This document shows, piece by piece, positions 38,247 to 47,533 of a stretch of DNA of 64,000 nucleotides (positions within the stretch are counted from its first letter, which is position 1; every line of letters begins with the position of its first letter). The position numbers were made by a program, and so were the translations under genes. The stretch is from Billgrantia lactosivorans. GTDB lineage: Bacteria; Pseudomonadota; Gammaproteobacteria; Pseudomonadales; Halomonadaceae. The stretch lies in assembly GCF_003254665.1 (NCBI RefSeq), contig NZ_QHGY01000010.1:1-64000 (forward strand). Reading direction: 5' to 3'. The notes below the pieces were generated by a model, which made no database searches, was not told the DNA's origin, and saw nothing but the letters and a program-made list of their open reading frames with translations.

Positions 38247-38312
38247 GTCGAGACAACACTCCTCATTGCTGCTTTTTACAAGATCAGAGTCTTGCCTGCG
38301 CCTGCCCGCCCA

Positions 38313-39221
38313 TCACCCCGCGCCGGCGCCGCGCCAGGGGCCGCGCCCGCGCAGGCGCTCGCGCAGCAGGTCGGCCAGGGCTTCCATGGCGGGCCGAGAG
38401 CCGGGCTCGACGAGGCGGGCGACGTGCAGCCGCGCCTCGCAGCGCCCAAGCACGGGCAATCCTTCAGCCTCGCCCAGCTCGCGCATGGCCGGGGTCAGCC
38501 GCTCGCGGTCGAGCACGCTGATCGCCAGGCCCGTCTCCACCGCGCGCTCGATGGCGTGGATGCTGGTGCTGGTGAATACCGCGTGCCAGGGCCTGCCCAG
38601 CCGCTCCAGCGCCTCGCTCGCCAGCGTCCGGTAGGGGCAGTCGACCTCGTGCAGGGCCAGCGGCAGGCTGGCCCGCTCGGTCAGGTTGGCGGCCCGCGGC
38701 GCGGCCCATACCGGCGTGGTGCGCCATAGCGGCTCACCGCCGGCCAGCGGGACGGGGCGGTCCAGCACCACCGCCAGGTCCAGCCGCGAGCGCCCCAGCT
38801 GACGCGCCAGCTCGCCGCTGGTGGCCGTTACCGCCTGCAGCAGCACCTCGGGGTGACGCGCGGTGAACTCGGGCAGCACATCGCCGAGCAGTTCACGGGC
38901 GTAGTCCTCGGGCAGGCCGAAACGCACCTTGCCGCGCAGGCCGCATCCTGCGTAGCGGGCGACGATACCGTCGTGCATGCGCAACAGCTCGCGCGCCTCC
39001 TGCAGCAGCGCCTCGCCCGTGGCCGTCGGCACGACACCACGCGGGCCACGCTCCAGCAGCCGCGTATCGAGCAGCGACTCCAGGCGCTTGATCTGCATGC
39101 TGACGGCGCTGACGGTGCGGTGCCGCTGTTCGGCCGCCGCCGCCAGTGAGCCGAGCCGTGCCGCCGCCAGGAAGCTGCGCAGCAGCTCGAGATCCAGCGT
39201 CGCCGTCGAGACTTCAGCCAT
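38313..39221 (-). CDS. LysR-family transcriptional regulator
   Basis: This 302-residue LTTR has an N-terminal winged helix-turn-helix (LDLELLRSFLAAARLGSLAAAAEQRHRTVSAVSMQIKRLESLLDTRLLERG) and a periplasmic-binding-protein-like effector domain. The start at 39221 follows AGGCAGG and removes a long non-conserved extension of the open frame. It is divergent from the EamA exporter with 88 nt between the starts, the usual arrangement for an LTTR controlling its neighbour. Its 3' end abuts the last broken unit of the sRNA array. Confidence 0.9.
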   Translation of the reverse strand: MAEVSTATLDLELLRSFLAAARLGSLAAAAEQRHRTVSAVSMQIKRLESLLDTRLLERGPRGVVPTATGEALLQEARELLRMHDGIVARYAGCGLRGKVRFGLPEDYARELLGDVLPEFTARHPEVLLQAVTATSGELARQLGRSRLDLAVVLDRPVPLAGGEPLWRTTPVWAAPRAANLTERASLPLALHEVDCPYRTLASEALERLGRPWHAVFTSTSIHAIERAVETGLAISVLDRERLTPAMRELGEAEGLPVLGRCEARLHVARLVEPGSRPAMEALADLLRERLRGRGPWRGAGAG

Positions 39222-39309
39222 CTTGAAACCTGCCTGCAAGGAATATCGCTTCATTGAAGCCGGTATGGGCGGCAAGCTCAAGTCCACCCTGACAAGGAGG
39301 ATCACGACG

Positions 39310-40305
39310 ATGCCAGCCCAACTCCTCTCGCTGCTGATCGCGGCCGGTTTCGTGGTGTGCTGGAGTTCCGGCTTCGTCGGCGGCCGGCTCGCCAGCGCCC
39401 TCGAGACCCCGGTGCTCACCCTGTTCGCCTGGCGCTTCCTGCTCGCCACCGTGCTGGTGGCGCTATGGTGCCGCCTGGCGCTCGGCGCGCTGCCGAGGGT
39501 CCGCGAGATGCGTCGCGAGATGGCCGTGGGCAGCCTGACCATGGGCGGCTACCTGCTGGGGGTGATCCTCGCCATCGACCTCGGCGTGAGCGCCGGCATC
39601 GCGGCGCTGATCACCGCCCTGCAGCCGCTGCTGGCGGCGGCCCTGGCCGGGCGCTGGCTGGGCGAGCGCCTGGGAGGGGCCGGCTGGCTGGGGATGGGAA
39701 TCGCCACCCTGGGCGTGGCGCTGTGCGTGGGCGATGACATGCAGCGCTCGCTGGGCGCACCGGGCTGGGCCTACCTGCTGCCGCTGCTGTCGGTGGCCTC
39801 GGTCACGCTCGGCAGCGTGCTGGCGGTGCGTCAGGCACCCGCCATGCCGCTATCGGCCGCGCTGCTGGCCCAGCTGCTCGCGGCCAGCGGCATCTTCCTG
39901 CTGGCGGCCCTGGTGGCCGAGGGCGCTCCCCTGCCGCCGCCGCGGTTCGAGACGCCCCTGCTGGCCACGCTGGGCTGGCTGGTGGTGCTGTCGAGCCTGG
40001 GCGGCTACGGCTTCTTCGTCGCCAGCCTGCGCCGGCTCGGCGTCACGCGGACCTCGGCGCTGGTGCACCTCACCCCCGCCGTGACCCTGGTCTGGGCCGC
40101 GGCGATGTTCGGCGAGCGCCTCGGCCCGGTCGGGCTGACGGGAATGGCACTCGCCGGGGTGGGCGCCGGCCTGGCTATTCGCAGCGCGCGAAGATCAGGT
40201 CCCACACGCCGTGTCCCAGGCGCGCACCGCGTGCCTCGAACTTGGTCAGCGGGCGAAACGCCGGACGCGGCACATAGGGCGCCGTCTCGGGCGACGCCGT
40301 ATTGA
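39310..40305 (+). CDS. EamA-family (DMT superfamily) exporter with C-terminal run-on
   Basis: This 331-residue, ten-helix transporter carries two EamA repeats, starting [54 protein letters not shown] and [24 protein letters not shown] are the paired signature helices. Family members export metabolites or amino acids. The start follows ACAAGGAGGATCACGACG. The conserved part ends near residue 297 (GLAIRSAR); the remaining ~35 residues are Arg/Pro/Thr-rich and lie on the opposite strand of the trmB 3' end, 131 nt of overlap. This suggests the original stop was lost and the frame runs into trmB. Confidence 0.87.
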   Translation: MPAQLLSLLIAAGFVVCWSSGFVGGRLASALETPVLTLFAWRFLLATVLVALWCRLALGALPRVREMRREMAVGSLTMGGYLLGVILAIDLGVSAGIAALITALQPLLAAALAGRWLGERLGGAGWLGMGIATLGVALCVGDDMQRSLGAPGWAYLLPLLSVASVTLGSVLAVRQAPAMPLSAALLAQLLAASGIFLLAALVAEGAPLPPPRFETPLLATLGWLVVLSSLGGYGFFVASLRRLGVTRTSALVHLTPAVTLVWAAAMFGERLGPVGLTGMALAGVGAGLAIRSARRSGPTRRVPGAHRVPRTWSAGETPDAAHRAPSRATPY

Positions 40306-40915
40306 CGAAGCCGGGAGCGGCCGCCATCACCTCGGCCATCCACTCGGCGTAAGCCTGCCAGTCGGTGGCCATGTGCAGCCTGCCGCCGGGCTTCAGCCGC
40401 GTGCGGATCAGCGCGACGAAGGCGGGCTGGACGATGCGCCGCTTGTGGTGCTTCTTCTTCGGCCAGGGGTCGGGGAAGAACAGCTGCAGGGTGTCGATAC
40501 TGGCCTCCGGCAGGCACTGCTCGAGTACCGCCAGGGCGTCCTCGCGATAGACGCGGAGGTTGGTCAGGCCGCGCTTGTCGGCCTCGTCGAGCAGCTTGCC
40601 CACCCCCGGGGCATGCACCTCGATGCCGATGAAGTCGGTATCGGGGTGGGTCTCGGCCTGCTCGATCAGCGAGGCCCCCATGCCGAAGCCGACCTCCACC
40701 ACCCGCGGCGCCCGGCGCCCGAACAGGGCGTCGAGGTCCTGGCGCCCGTCGGCCAGGGTCAAACCCAGCCTCGGCCAGACCTCTTCCAGCCCGCGGGTCT
40801 GGGCCTGGGTCATGCGCCCAGCGCGCAGCACGTAGCTCTTGATGCCGCGACGATGCAGCGGGGCTTCCGGCCCCTCCGGGCCGGTGGTGGCGGTGTCGCG
40901 TTGCGGGTCACTCAT
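40175..40915 (-). CDS. trmB: tRNA (guanine-N7-)-methyltransferase
   Basis: This 246-residue enzyme makes m7G46 in tRNAs. It shows [33 protein letters not shown] (SAM site), [15 protein letters not shown], and [21 protein letters not shown], the strongly conserved catalytic block. The C-terminus [17 protein letters not shown] matches the family end, so this gene is the genuine owner of the DNA it shares with the EamA frame. It is the third gene of thiS-thiG-trmB, 24 nt after thiG. Confidence 0.96.
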   Translation of the reverse strand: MSDPQRDTATTGPEGPEAPLHRRGIKSYVLRAGRMTQAQTRGLEEVWPRLGLTLADGRQDLDALFGRRAPRVVEVGFGMGASLIEQAETHPDTDFIGIEVHAPGVGKLLDEADKRGLTNLRVYREDALAVLEQCLPEASIDTLQLFFPDPWPKKKHHKRRIVQPAFVALIRTRLKPGGRLHMATDWQAYAEWMAEVMAAAPGFVNTASPETAPYVPRPAFRPLTKFEARGARLGHGVWDLIFARCE

Positions 40916-40939
40916 GGAATTCGCTGTTGCTCCGGTGGT

Positions 40940-41737
40940 TCAGCCGTTGATGCGGCCGGCAAAGGGCGAGGAGGGGTCGGCGCTCTGGCGACGCGGCATG
41001 CGCCCGGCGAGGAAGGCCTCGCGCCCGGCCTCGACGGCCTTCTTCATGGCGCTGGCCATCAGGATTGGCTGGCGTGCGTGGGCGATGGCCGAGTTCATCA
41101 GCACGCCGTCGCAGCCCAGCTCCATCGCCATGGCGGCGTCGGAAGCGGTGCCGATGCCGGCATCGACCAGCACCGGCACGCCGGCCTGTTCGATGATCAG
41201 GCGGATGTTGTGCGGGTTCTGGATGCCGTGGCCGGAGCCGATCAGCGAGCCCAGCGGCATGATCGCGCAGCAGCCCAGGCGCTCGAGCTCCTTGGCCACG
41301 ATGAGGTCGTCGCTGGTGTAGACCATCACGTCGAAGCCGTCCTTGATCAACTCCTCCGCCGCCGCGAGGGTCTCGACCACGTTGGGATAGAGGGTCGAGT
41401 CGTCGCCCAGTACCTCGAGCTTGACCAGCTTGTGGCCGTCGAGCAGCTCGCGCGCCAGCTTGCAGGTGCGCACGGCATCCTTGGCGGTATAGCAGCCGGC
41501 GGTGTTGGGCAGCAGGGTGAAGCGTTCCGGCGGCACCACGTCGAGCAGGTTGGGCTGCCCGGCCTCCTGGCCGAGATTGGTGCGGCGCACGGCGAAGGTG
41601 ACCACCTCGGCGCCCGAGGCGGCGATGGCCTCGGCCGTCTCGTCGAAATCCTTGTACTTGCCGGTGCCGACCAGCAGGCGGGAAGAGAAGGCGTGGCCGG
41701 CAATCCGCAGCGGTTGGTCCTGGTAGATGTCTGTCAT
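40940..41737 (-). CDS. thiG: Thiazole synthase
   Basis: This 265-residue TIM-barrel enzyme forms the thiazole phosphate moiety of thiamine from DXP, dehydroglycine or iminoglycine, and ThiS-thiocarboxylate. Conserved parts are [64 protein letters not shown] (the Lys that forms the Schiff base), [27 protein letters not shown] and NSAIAHA. It follows thiS by 43 nt. Gene order thiS-thiG-trmB is the usual gammaproteobacterial one. Confidence 0.97.
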   Translation of the reverse strand: MTDIYQDQPLRIAGHAFSSRLLVGTGKYKDFDETAEAIAASGAEVVTFAVRRTNLGQEAGQPNLLDVVPPERFTLLPNTAGCYTAKDAVRTCKLARELLDGHKLVKLEVLGDDSTLYPNVVETLAAAEELIKDGFDVMVYTSDDLIVAKELERLGCCAIMPLGSLIGSGHGIQNPHNIRLIIEQAGVPVLVDAGIGTASDAAMAMELGCDGVLMNSAIAHARQPILMASAMKKAVEAGREAFLAGRMPRRQSADPSSPFAGRING

Positions 41738-41780
41738 CGCATGAGCCTTTGTCGGGGTCGGGAAACGGTCGGGCGAGGGA

Positions 41781-41981
41781 CTAGCCGCCGCCGATGGCGT
41801 GGACGATCTCGATACGGTCGCCGTCGGTCAGGGGCGTGGTGTCGTGCTCGCTCTTCGGCACGATCTCCTCGTTGCGCTCGACGGCGATGCGCCGTCCGCT
41901 CAGACCTAGGCTGTCGACCAACTGCGCCACCGTGAGGCCGGGGGCCAGGTCGCGGGCCTCGCCGTTGAGCTGGATCTGCAT
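41781..41981 (-). CDS. thiS: Sulphur carrier protein ThiS
   Basis: This 66-residue ubiquitin-like protein starts [15 protein letters not shown] and ends in the required C-terminal Gly-Gly (HAIGGG), which is adenylated and thiocarboxylated to donate sulphur to ThiG. The start at 41981 is the family start; a longer open frame upstream is not conserved. I see no TPP riboswitch in the ~100 nt upstream, which is shared with the divergent DUF423 gene. Confidence 0.95.
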   Translation of the reverse strand: MQIQLNGEARDLAPGLTVAQLVDSLGLSGRRIAVERNEEIVPKSEHDTTPLTDGDRIEIVHAIGGG

Positions 41982-42087
41982 GGCGTCCTCTCCACGTTGA
42001 CGGGTGTCGCGGGCCGATATTGTAGCCCCTTCGCGCCCCCCGCGGTACGGTAGGCGGCTATCCCCTGCCCACAGGAGGCGAGACACG

Positions 42088-42492
42088 ATGCACGATCGCG
42101 GTTGGTGGTGCCTGGCGGCGCTCTCGGGCGCGCTGGCGGTGATGGCGGGCGCCTTCGCCGCCCATGCCCTGCAGGGCCAGCTGCCCGAACGGCTGGCGGC
42201 AGCCTTCGAGACCGGGGTGCACTACCAGATGTGGCACACCCTGGCGATGCTCGGCGTGCTGGGCTGGCGCGCCGCACGTCCCTCCCGCGGCCAGTACCTC
42301 GTGCTCGGCCTTTGGACAGCGGGAATGCTGCTGTTCTCCGGCTCCCTCTATGCGCTGGCACTCACCGGGCTGCGCGGCCTGGGCATGATCACGCCGTTCG
42401 GCGGCGTGCTGATGATCGCCGGCTGGCTGGCGCTGGCCGTCTCTGCGCTGCGCGCCGGGCGCCCCGCTCAGTCGGAGTCGGGGATGGCGTAG
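42088..42492 (+). CDS. DUF423 small membrane protein
   Basis: This 134-residue inner-membrane protein has four helices with DUF423 features: LAALSGALAVMAGAFAAHALQGQLPERLAAAFETGVHYQMWHTLAML and FSGSLYALALTGLRGLGMITPFGGVLMIAGWLAL. The function is unknown. A strong ribosome-binding site (AGGAGGCGAG) precedes the ATG at 42088. Its last 25 nt overlap the end of the convergent thioesterase gene. Confidence 0.88.
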   Translation: MHDRGWWCLAALSGALAVMAGAFAAHALQGQLPERLAAAFETGVHYQMWHTLAMLGVLGWRAARPSRGQYLVLGLWTAGMLLFSGSLYALALTGLRGLGMITPFGGVLMIAGWLALAVSALRAGRPAQSESGMA

Positions 42493-42881
42493 GTGGCGGT
42501 GACGTGGGCCACCGGGCGCTCGTCGCCGGCGGAGAACAGCTGCACCTCGCCCACCGCCAGGCGCCGGCCCAGCTTGATCACGCGGGCGTTGGCGATCAGG
42601 TCGCGGTCGCCGCGGGCGCGGCGCAGGAAATGGCAGTTGAGGTCGGTGGTCACGGCCATCGGCTCGGGGCCGATCTGGGCCAGGATCGCCACGTAGAGGC
42701 AGACGTCGGCGAGCCCCATCATGGTCGGCCCGGAAACGCTGGAGCCCGGGCGCAGGTGCTCGTCCTCGATGGCCAGGCTCATGGTCGCCCGCATGTGATC
42801 GACCGCCTCGATGGTGCCGGCGCGCTGGGGGAAGACCTCGTCGAGAAAATCCTCGATGGCGGCGGCGGTCATCACGGGCAT
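42468..42881 (-). CDS. PaaI-type hotdog-fold thioesterase
   Basis: This 137-residue hotdog protein has MTAAAIEDFLDEVFPQ, then the PaaI-like core: LRPGSSVSGPTMMGLADVCLYVAIL (where the conserved Gly and Asp/Glu-type active-site region lies), AVTTDLNCHFLRRA, and ANARVIKLGRRLAVGEVQLFS. Such enzymes hydrolyse acyl-CoA thioesters, often aryl- or short-chain. The start at 42881 follows GCCAGGAGAG. It is divergent from the response regulator, with 226 nt between. Confidence 0.85.
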   Translation of the reverse strand: MPVMTAAAIEDFLDEVFPQRAGTIEAVDHMRATMSLAIEDEHLRPGSSVSGPTMMGLADVCLYVAILAQIGPEPMAVTTDLNCHFLRRARGDRDLIANARVIKLGRRLAVGEVQLFSAGDERPVAHVTATYAIPDSD

Positions 42882-43107
42882 GAGACTCTCCTGGCAGTAG
42901 GCGATGGAAGCGAGGCTCAAGATAACGCAAGCCAACCCTTCCGCCCAGTCGTCCTCCCAGGAAACCTTGCGCCCCCGCGCGACGACAGCATGAACCGGAT
43001 CGTTCAATGGTCGAGCATACCGCTAACGGTGAAATCTTCCATTAACATCCCGGTGCAAGGATTCCTTCGACAGGTTGGGGGGCGCGTGCGCCCTGGCGGG
43101 AGAGACA

Positions 43108-43857
43108 ATGACAACGCCCAGTCCCGTGACGAGCCAGGCCCGCTACCACATTGCCGTGGTGGACGATGAAGTCGACATGCTGGACGTGCTGCAGGATGTC
43201 CTTCAGGAGGAGGGCTACCGGGTCAGTGCCCTGCGCAGCGGCCAGGCGCTGCATGAACTGCTCGCCCGCGACCCGGCGGACCTGGTCGTGCTCGACCTGA
43301 AGCTGGCCGGCGAGAACGGCCTGCAGGTGGCTCGCGAGATCCGCGCGACCAACCCGGTGCCGATCATGATGCTGACCGGCAAGGGGGATGAAACCGATCG
43401 CATCCTGGGTCTTGAGGTGGCGGCCGACGACTTCCTGATGAAGCCCTTCAACCTGCGCGAACTGATGGCGCGGGTGCACGCCCTGCTGCGCCGCGCCAAG
43501 CAGCTCAGCGTGACGCTGCAGGACGTCGACCAGGACCATGACTGCCTGTGGTTCGACGACTGGCGGCTCGACCTCACCCGGCGCGTACTCTATGACCCCC
43601 GCAATCGACCGGTCAACCTCACCTTCGGCGAGTACAACCTGCTCGAGAGCCTGGTCACCTCGGCCAACCACGTGCTGAGCCGCGACAGCCTGCTCGAGCG
43701 CACCCGCGGCACCGACAGCGACTGCTTCGATCGCAGCATCGACGTGCTGATCCTGCGCCTGCGCCGCAAGATCGAAGCCAACCCCAAGCACCCCCGCTAC
43801 ATCCTGACCGAACGGGGCCTGGGCTACGTCTTCCAGGCCCAGGTTCGCAAGCGCTGA
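43108..43857 (+). CDS. OmpR-family response regulator
   Basis: This 249-residue protein has a receiver domain (VVDDEVDMLDVLQDVLQEEGY; phosphoacceptor Asp63 in LVVLDLKLAGENG; conserved Thr in IMMLTGKGDE; Lys in DDFLMKPFN) and a winged-helix DNA-binding domain (VNLTFGEYNLLESLVTSANHVLSRDSLL; DRSIDVLILRLRRKIE; YILTERGLGYVF). The start at 43108 follows CGGGAGAGACA. Its stop overlaps the start of the hybrid kinase by 1 nt, so the two are a cognate pair. Likely targets are the transport genes just downstream. Confidence 0.93.
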   Translation: MTTPSPVTSQARYHIAVVDDEVDMLDVLQDVLQEEGYRVSALRSGQALHELLARDPADLVVLDLKLAGENGLQVAREIRATNPVPIMMLTGKGDETDRILGLEVAADDFLMKPFNLRELMARVHALLRRAKQLSVTLQDVDQDHDCLWFDDWRLDLTRRVLYDPRNRPVNLTFGEYNLLESLVTSANHVLSRDSLLERTRGTDSDCFDRSIDVLILRLRRKIEANPKHPRYILTERGLGYVFQAQVRKR

Positions 43858-46379
43858 TGGGACGCTGGACCCTGCAGCGCCGTGCCCTGGCGGCGCTGGT
43901 CGTGGCCACGCTGCTGGCGCTCGGCCTGGTGCTGGTCGCCTGGTTCGGCCTGACCCAGACCCGCAATGCCGTCAGCGAGTTCGAGGCCCGCACGCTGCCG
44001 GAGATTCGCACCGCGCTGACGCTCTCCGAGGAAGTGGCGCAATTGGCCGCCCTGGCCCCCTACGTGGCCTCGGCCGCCAAGCCCTTTCTGCTGCAGATCG
44101 AGCGCGACCGCCTGACCCGGCGCTTCCAGTCGCTGGTGGCCGTGGCCGCCTCGATCCGCGACCGGCCCTTCCGAGAGATGCTGGAGGCCCGGCTGAACGC
44201 GCTGCAGGCCGACATCGATCGCCTGACCGACCTGATGGAGACCGAGCTCTTCCTGCGCGAGGACCTGCTGACGGCCCAGTTCGAGGTCGCCCAGATCGCC
44301 GCCCAGGGCGCCGAGTTAGGCGGAACGCCTCCCCTGACCCGCTGGCAGATCCTGGAGGCGCTGTATCAGGGCCTCAGCGAGCCCGACCAGTGGATCGGGC
44401 AGTGGGCGACCCTGGCGGCGCCTCCCGATCCCGACATGCCCCATGCCGAGGCCTATCGGCGGCTGCTGGAGCTGGCTGACAGCAGCGCCGCGAGGATGGC
44501 GCGGATCAACCAGCAGAAGGCCTTCCTGCTGGCCAGCCTGCGCGCCCGGTCCGAGCGCCTGACCGGCGAGGTCAACGGCTTCGCCGGCACCCTGCAGCGC
44601 GAGGTGGTGATCCAGCAGCAGACCGTGCACGCCCAGGTCGACCGGGTGCTGCTGGGGATGATGCTGATGACCGGGCTGCTGATCCTGGGCGTGATCCTGC
44701 ACTACATGAGCCACCTCAAGACCCTGCGCGACCTGGGGGTCGTCACCCAGGACATGGTGCAACTGGCGCAGGGCGGCGAGGCCCCCAAGCATATCGCCAT
44801 CAGCCGCCACGACGAGATCGGCACGCTGGCCAGGGCCTATGAGGTCTTTCGCGACCACGCCGGGCGCATCGAGCAGGCCGGGCACGACCTGCGCGCCCAG
44901 AAGCACCTGCTGGAGACGGTGTTCAATGAGATCCAGGACGGACTGAGCGTGTTCTCCGCCGACGACCGCCTGATCGCCTGGAACCGCCGCTACCTGGACA
45001 TGTTCGGCCTGACGCCAGACGCGATCGGTACCGGCATGCCCCTGGCCGAGGTGCAGCGCCAGATGGCGCGCCACCCCCATCGCAACGTGACGCTGGCCAA
45101 CCGCTCGGTCGACATGAGCACGATCAACCTCCGCCGCCATCAGGTCTACCAGAGCTTCGAGCGTCACTACGACGACGGCCGGGTCATTGAGTTTCGCAGC
45201 CAGCCCATGCCCGGCGGCGGCTTCGTGACGCTCTACAGCGACCTCAGCGATCGCCGCACGATCGAGCAGCAGTTGCAGCAAGCCCAGAAGATGGAGGTGC
45301 TGGGCCAGCTGACCGGCGGCGTGGCCCACGATTTCAACAATCTGCTGGCGGCGCTGCTCGGCAACCTGCAGTTGCTCGAACAGCAGACCGACCTGCCCGA
45401 GAGGGCGCGACGCTACACCCAGCGCGCCCTGGATGTCGGTGAGCGGGGCACCCAACTGGTCCAGCGCCTGCTGGCCTTCAGCCGCAAGCAGCACCTGCAG
45501 CCGGAGTGGGTCGAGATCGATGCCCTGATCGACGGGCTCGAGGAGTTGCTCGAGTACAGCGTCTCGGCGCATACCCAGCTGCTGATCCGGTTGCAGGCAC
45601 CGCAGACGCGGCTGTATATCGACCCGTCGCAGCTGGAGAATGCGATCCTCAACCTGGCGTTGAACAGCAGCGCGGCCATGCCACGGGGCGGCCAGCTGGT
45701 CATCGCCACCAAGGTCACTCCGGGCGAGAAGCCGGCGGTGACGATCAGCGTCCGCGATACCGGCCAGGGCATACCGGCCGAGCTGCAGGCGCGGGTGCTG
45801 GAACCCTTCTTCACCACCAAGCCGATGGGCCAGGGCAGTGGCCTGGGGCTGAGCAGCGTCTACGGCTTCGTCACCCAGAGCGGCGGCGAGTTCAGCATGG
45901 AGTCCGAACCGGGCCGGGGCACGGCGGTGCGCTTGCGCTGGCCGCTACCGAGCGCCAGCACCGCCCCCCTGGCGGTGACCTCGCCCTTGCTCGCCGTGCG
46001 GGTTCCCCCCGAGGCGTGCGTGGTCGTGGTCGAAGACGACGCCGAGGTCAGGCGGGTCACGGCGGCCCTCATCGCCAGCCACCGTCACGTCGCGTCGTTC
46101 CGCCATGCCGAGCAGGCCCTCGACTGGCTGCGCGACAATGCCGCGACGACGGGGCTGGTGCTCACCGACGTCAACCTGGACGGTGCACTCAGCGGAGTCG
46201 ACCTGCGCGAGCGGATACACCGTCGGTGGCCCACGATCCCGGTGGTGCTGGCCTCCGGCATGCCGCGCGAGGCACTGGAGCGGGAATACGGGCTCTCCAT
46301 GGGCGATGCGTTCCTGCAGAAGCCGATCCGACCCGAGCAGTGGCAGGCCTTCTTCGACGCGCCCCATGCCGAACGCTGA
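43857..46379 (+). CDS. Hybrid sensor histidine kinase with periplasmic, PAS and receiver domains
   Basis: This 840-residue inner-membrane kinase has TM1 at about 9-30, a helical periplasmic sensor (about 31-260), TM2 (about 263-283), a HAMP region, a PAS domain (about 355-470, [28 protein letters not shown]), HisKA with His491 in [17 protein letters not shown], an HATPase domain ([42 protein letters not shown]), and a C-terminal receiver ([17 protein letters not shown]; Asp about 771 in VLTDVNLDG; Lys in [11 protein letters not shown]). There is no Hpt domain, so phosphotransfer to the OmpR partner must be direct or use a separate Hpt. The layout recalls TorS, which senses through a periplasmic binding protein. 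Confidence 0.9.
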   Translation: MGRWTLQRRALAALVVATLLALGLVLVAWFGLTQTRNAVSEFEARTLPEIRTALTLSEEVAQLAALAPYVASAAKPFLLQIERDRLTRRFQSLVAVAASIRDRPFREMLEARLNALQADIDRLTDLMETELFLREDLLTAQFEVAQIAAQGAELGGTPPLTRWQILEALYQGLSEPDQWIGQWATLAAPPDPDMPHAEAYRRLLELADSSAARMARINQQKAFLLASLRARSERLTGEVNGFAGTLQREVVIQQQTVHAQVDRVLLGMMLMTGLLILGVILHYMSHLKTLRDLGVVTQDMVQLAQGGEAPKHIAISRHDEIGTLARAYEVFRDHAGRIEQAGHDLRAQKHLLETVFNEIQDGLSVFSADDRLIAWNRRYLDMFGLTPDAIGTGMPLAEVQRQMARHPHRNVTLANRSVDMSTINLRRHQVYQSFERHYDDGRVIEFRSQPMPGGGFVTLYSDLSDRRTIEQQLQQAQKMEVLGQLTGGVAHDFNNLLAALLGNLQLLEQQTDLPERARRYTQRALDVGERGTQLVQRLLAFSRKQHLQPEWVEIDALIDGLEELLEYSVSAHTQLLIRLQAPQTRLYIDPSQLENAILNLALNSSAAMPRGGQLVIATKVTPGEKPAVTISVRDTGQGIPAELQARVLEPFFTTKPMGQGSGLGLSSVYGFVTQSGGEFSMESEPGRGTAVRLRWPLPSASTAPLAVTSPLLAVRVPPEACVVVVEDDAEVRRVTAALIASHRHVASFRHAEQALDWLRDNAATTGLVLTDVNLDGALSGVDLRERIHRRWPTIPVVLASGMPREALEREYGLSMGDAFLQKPIRPEQWQAFFDAPHAER

Positions 46380-46402
46380 AGCCGGGAAGGTTTGTTGCAA
46401 AT

Positions 46403-46430
46403 ATTTCAGTTCTCCCGGCGGCGCTGAAAT
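46403..46430. promoter_or_regulatory. Inverted repeat upstream of the sugar ABC operon
   Basis: ATTTCAG (46403-46409) and CTGAAAT (46424-46430) form a perfect 7-bp inverted repeat with a 14-nt spacer, 70 nt before the binding-protein start and between kinase and transporter genes. Centre-to-centre distance is 21 nt, two helical turns, which suits a dimeric regulator such as the adjacent OmpR-type protein. No other evidence. Confidence 0.4.
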
Positions 46431-46499
46431 CGTCGGTTAGCATCCGGCGGCCATGGTGTCCCGAGCCACTGCCACAACAACAACGCTCAGGAGTACACC

Positions 46500-47519
46500 A
46501 TGAAGAAGACGCTCTCCGCGCTGACCCTGGGTCTGGCGGCAACCCTCGTCACGCCGTCCCTGCTGGCCGACGAGGTGCTGGTGGGCCTCATCACCAAGAC
46601 CAACACCAACCCCTTCTTCGTCAAGATGCGCGAAGGCGCCCAGGCTCAGGCCGATGCGCTGGGTGTCGAGTTGCGCACCTTTGCCGGCCGCTTCGACGGC
46701 GACAACGACTCCCAGGTGCAGGCCATCGAAAACCTGGTGTCTTCCGGCGCCCAGGGCATCCTGATCACCCCCAACGACCCGGTGGCGGTCGTGCCCGCCA
46801 TCGAGCGTGCCCGCGATGCCGGCGTGCTGGTGATCGCGCTGGACACCCCCCTGAACCCGGCCGATGCCGCCGATGCCACCCTGGCGACCGACAACTTCAA
46901 GGCCGGGGAACTGATCGGCGAGTGGGCGCGCAGCACGATGGGCGACGCAGCCGACAGCGCCAGGATCGCGCTGCTGGACCTGAGCACCAGCGAGATCACC
47001 GTCGACGTCGCGCGCAACCAGGGCTTCCTGCAGGGCTTTGGCATCGACCTCAACGACCCCAACGACATCGGCGACGAAGACGACCCGCGCATCGTCGGCA
47101 ACGACGTGACCCAGGGCTCCGAGGAGGGCGGCCGGCGCGCCATGGAGAACCTGCTGCAGAAGGATCCCGGCATCAACCTCGTCTACACCATCAACGAGCC
47201 CGCCGCGGCCGGCGCCCATGAAGCGCTGAAGGCCGCCGGTCAGGAGGATGCGGTGCTCATCGTCTCGGTCGATGGCGGGTGCCCGGGCGTGCGCAACGTC
47301 GCCGACGGCGTCATCGGTGCCACCTCGATGCAGTTCCCCCTGCGCATGGCGTCCATGGGGGTCGACTCGATCGTCGAGTACGCCAGGAACGGGGAGAGAC
47401 CCGAGGCATCGGACGGGCTCGACTTCGTCGATACCGGCGTCGAGCTGATCACCGACGCCCCGGTGGCCGAGCTGCCGTCGGCTTCCTCCGCCAATGGCCT
47501 GGAAACGTGCTGGGGCTGA
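46500..47519 (+). CDS. Sugar ABC transporter periplasmic binding protein (FrcB-like)
   Basis: This 339-residue exported protein of the ribose/fructose-binding family has a signal peptide ([17 protein letters not shown]). [74 protein letters not shown] and [20 protein letters not shown] resemble FrcB, the fructose-binding protein of Sinorhizobium. With the following permease and ATPase it makes a complete importer. Fructose is the best guess, with ribose or related sugars possible. A CTCAGGAGTACACC site precedes the ATG. Confidence 0.88.
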   Translation: MKKTLSALTLGLAATLVTPSLLADEVLVGLITKTNTNPFFVKMREGAQAQADALGVELRTFAGRFDGDNDSQVQAIENLVSSGAQGILITPNDPVAVVPAIERARDAGVLVIALDTPLNPADAADATLATDNFKAGELIGEWARSTMGDAADSARIALLDLSTSEITVDVARNQGFLQGFGIDLNDPNDIGDEDDPRIVGNDVTQGSEEGGRRAMENLLQKDPGINLVYTINEPAAAGAHEALKAAGQEDAVLIVSVDGGCPGVRNVADGVIGATSMQFPLRMASMGVDSIVEYARNGERPEASDGLDFVDTGVELITDAPVAELPSASSANGLETCWG

Positions 47520-47533
47520 GGCCGTCGCTGTCC

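Larger units (their letters stand above)
37942..38310 (+). repeat. Tandem array of 76-77-nt seed-plus-terminator units (A-B-A-B-A)
   Basis: Downstream of the sRNA, five more units follow, with CTCATTGCT at 37957, 38033, 38110, 38186 and 38262 (spacings 76, 77, 76, 76; the first spacing from the sRNA copy is 66). Each contains CTCATTGCTGCTTTTTACA, then GATCAG, TCT/CCT-CGCC and TGCGCC. The four complete units end in an intrinsic terminator; the fifth is broken in its terminator stem and ends at the LysR gene. Two linker types alternate: GTCGAGACAACACTC (A) and GTTCAGAAAACACCC (B), so the true repeat is a 153-bp AB dimer. No promoter is visible inside units. This block is the one gene-free stretch over 500 nt in the window. 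Confidence 0.9.

Noticed and set aside
37942..38310. CRISPR array or transposon-related repeat
   Set aside because: There are no unique spacers between short identical repeats; the whole 76-77-nt unit is repeated. No cas gene, transposase or terminal inverted repeats are present.
37895..38729. Two overlapping open frames through the array that would encode repeated ~51-residue units (APPLEALFLSRQHSSLLLF-type)
   Set aside because: The periodicity is a by-product of the 153-bp repeat being divisible by three. There is no ribosome-binding site, the frames run across intrinsic terminators with T-tracts, and they continue as nonsense antisense to the LysR gene.
41982..42087. TPP riboswitch upstream of thiS
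   Set aside because: The conserved CTGAGA and GGGAACCTG-type thi-box elements are absent from the leader.
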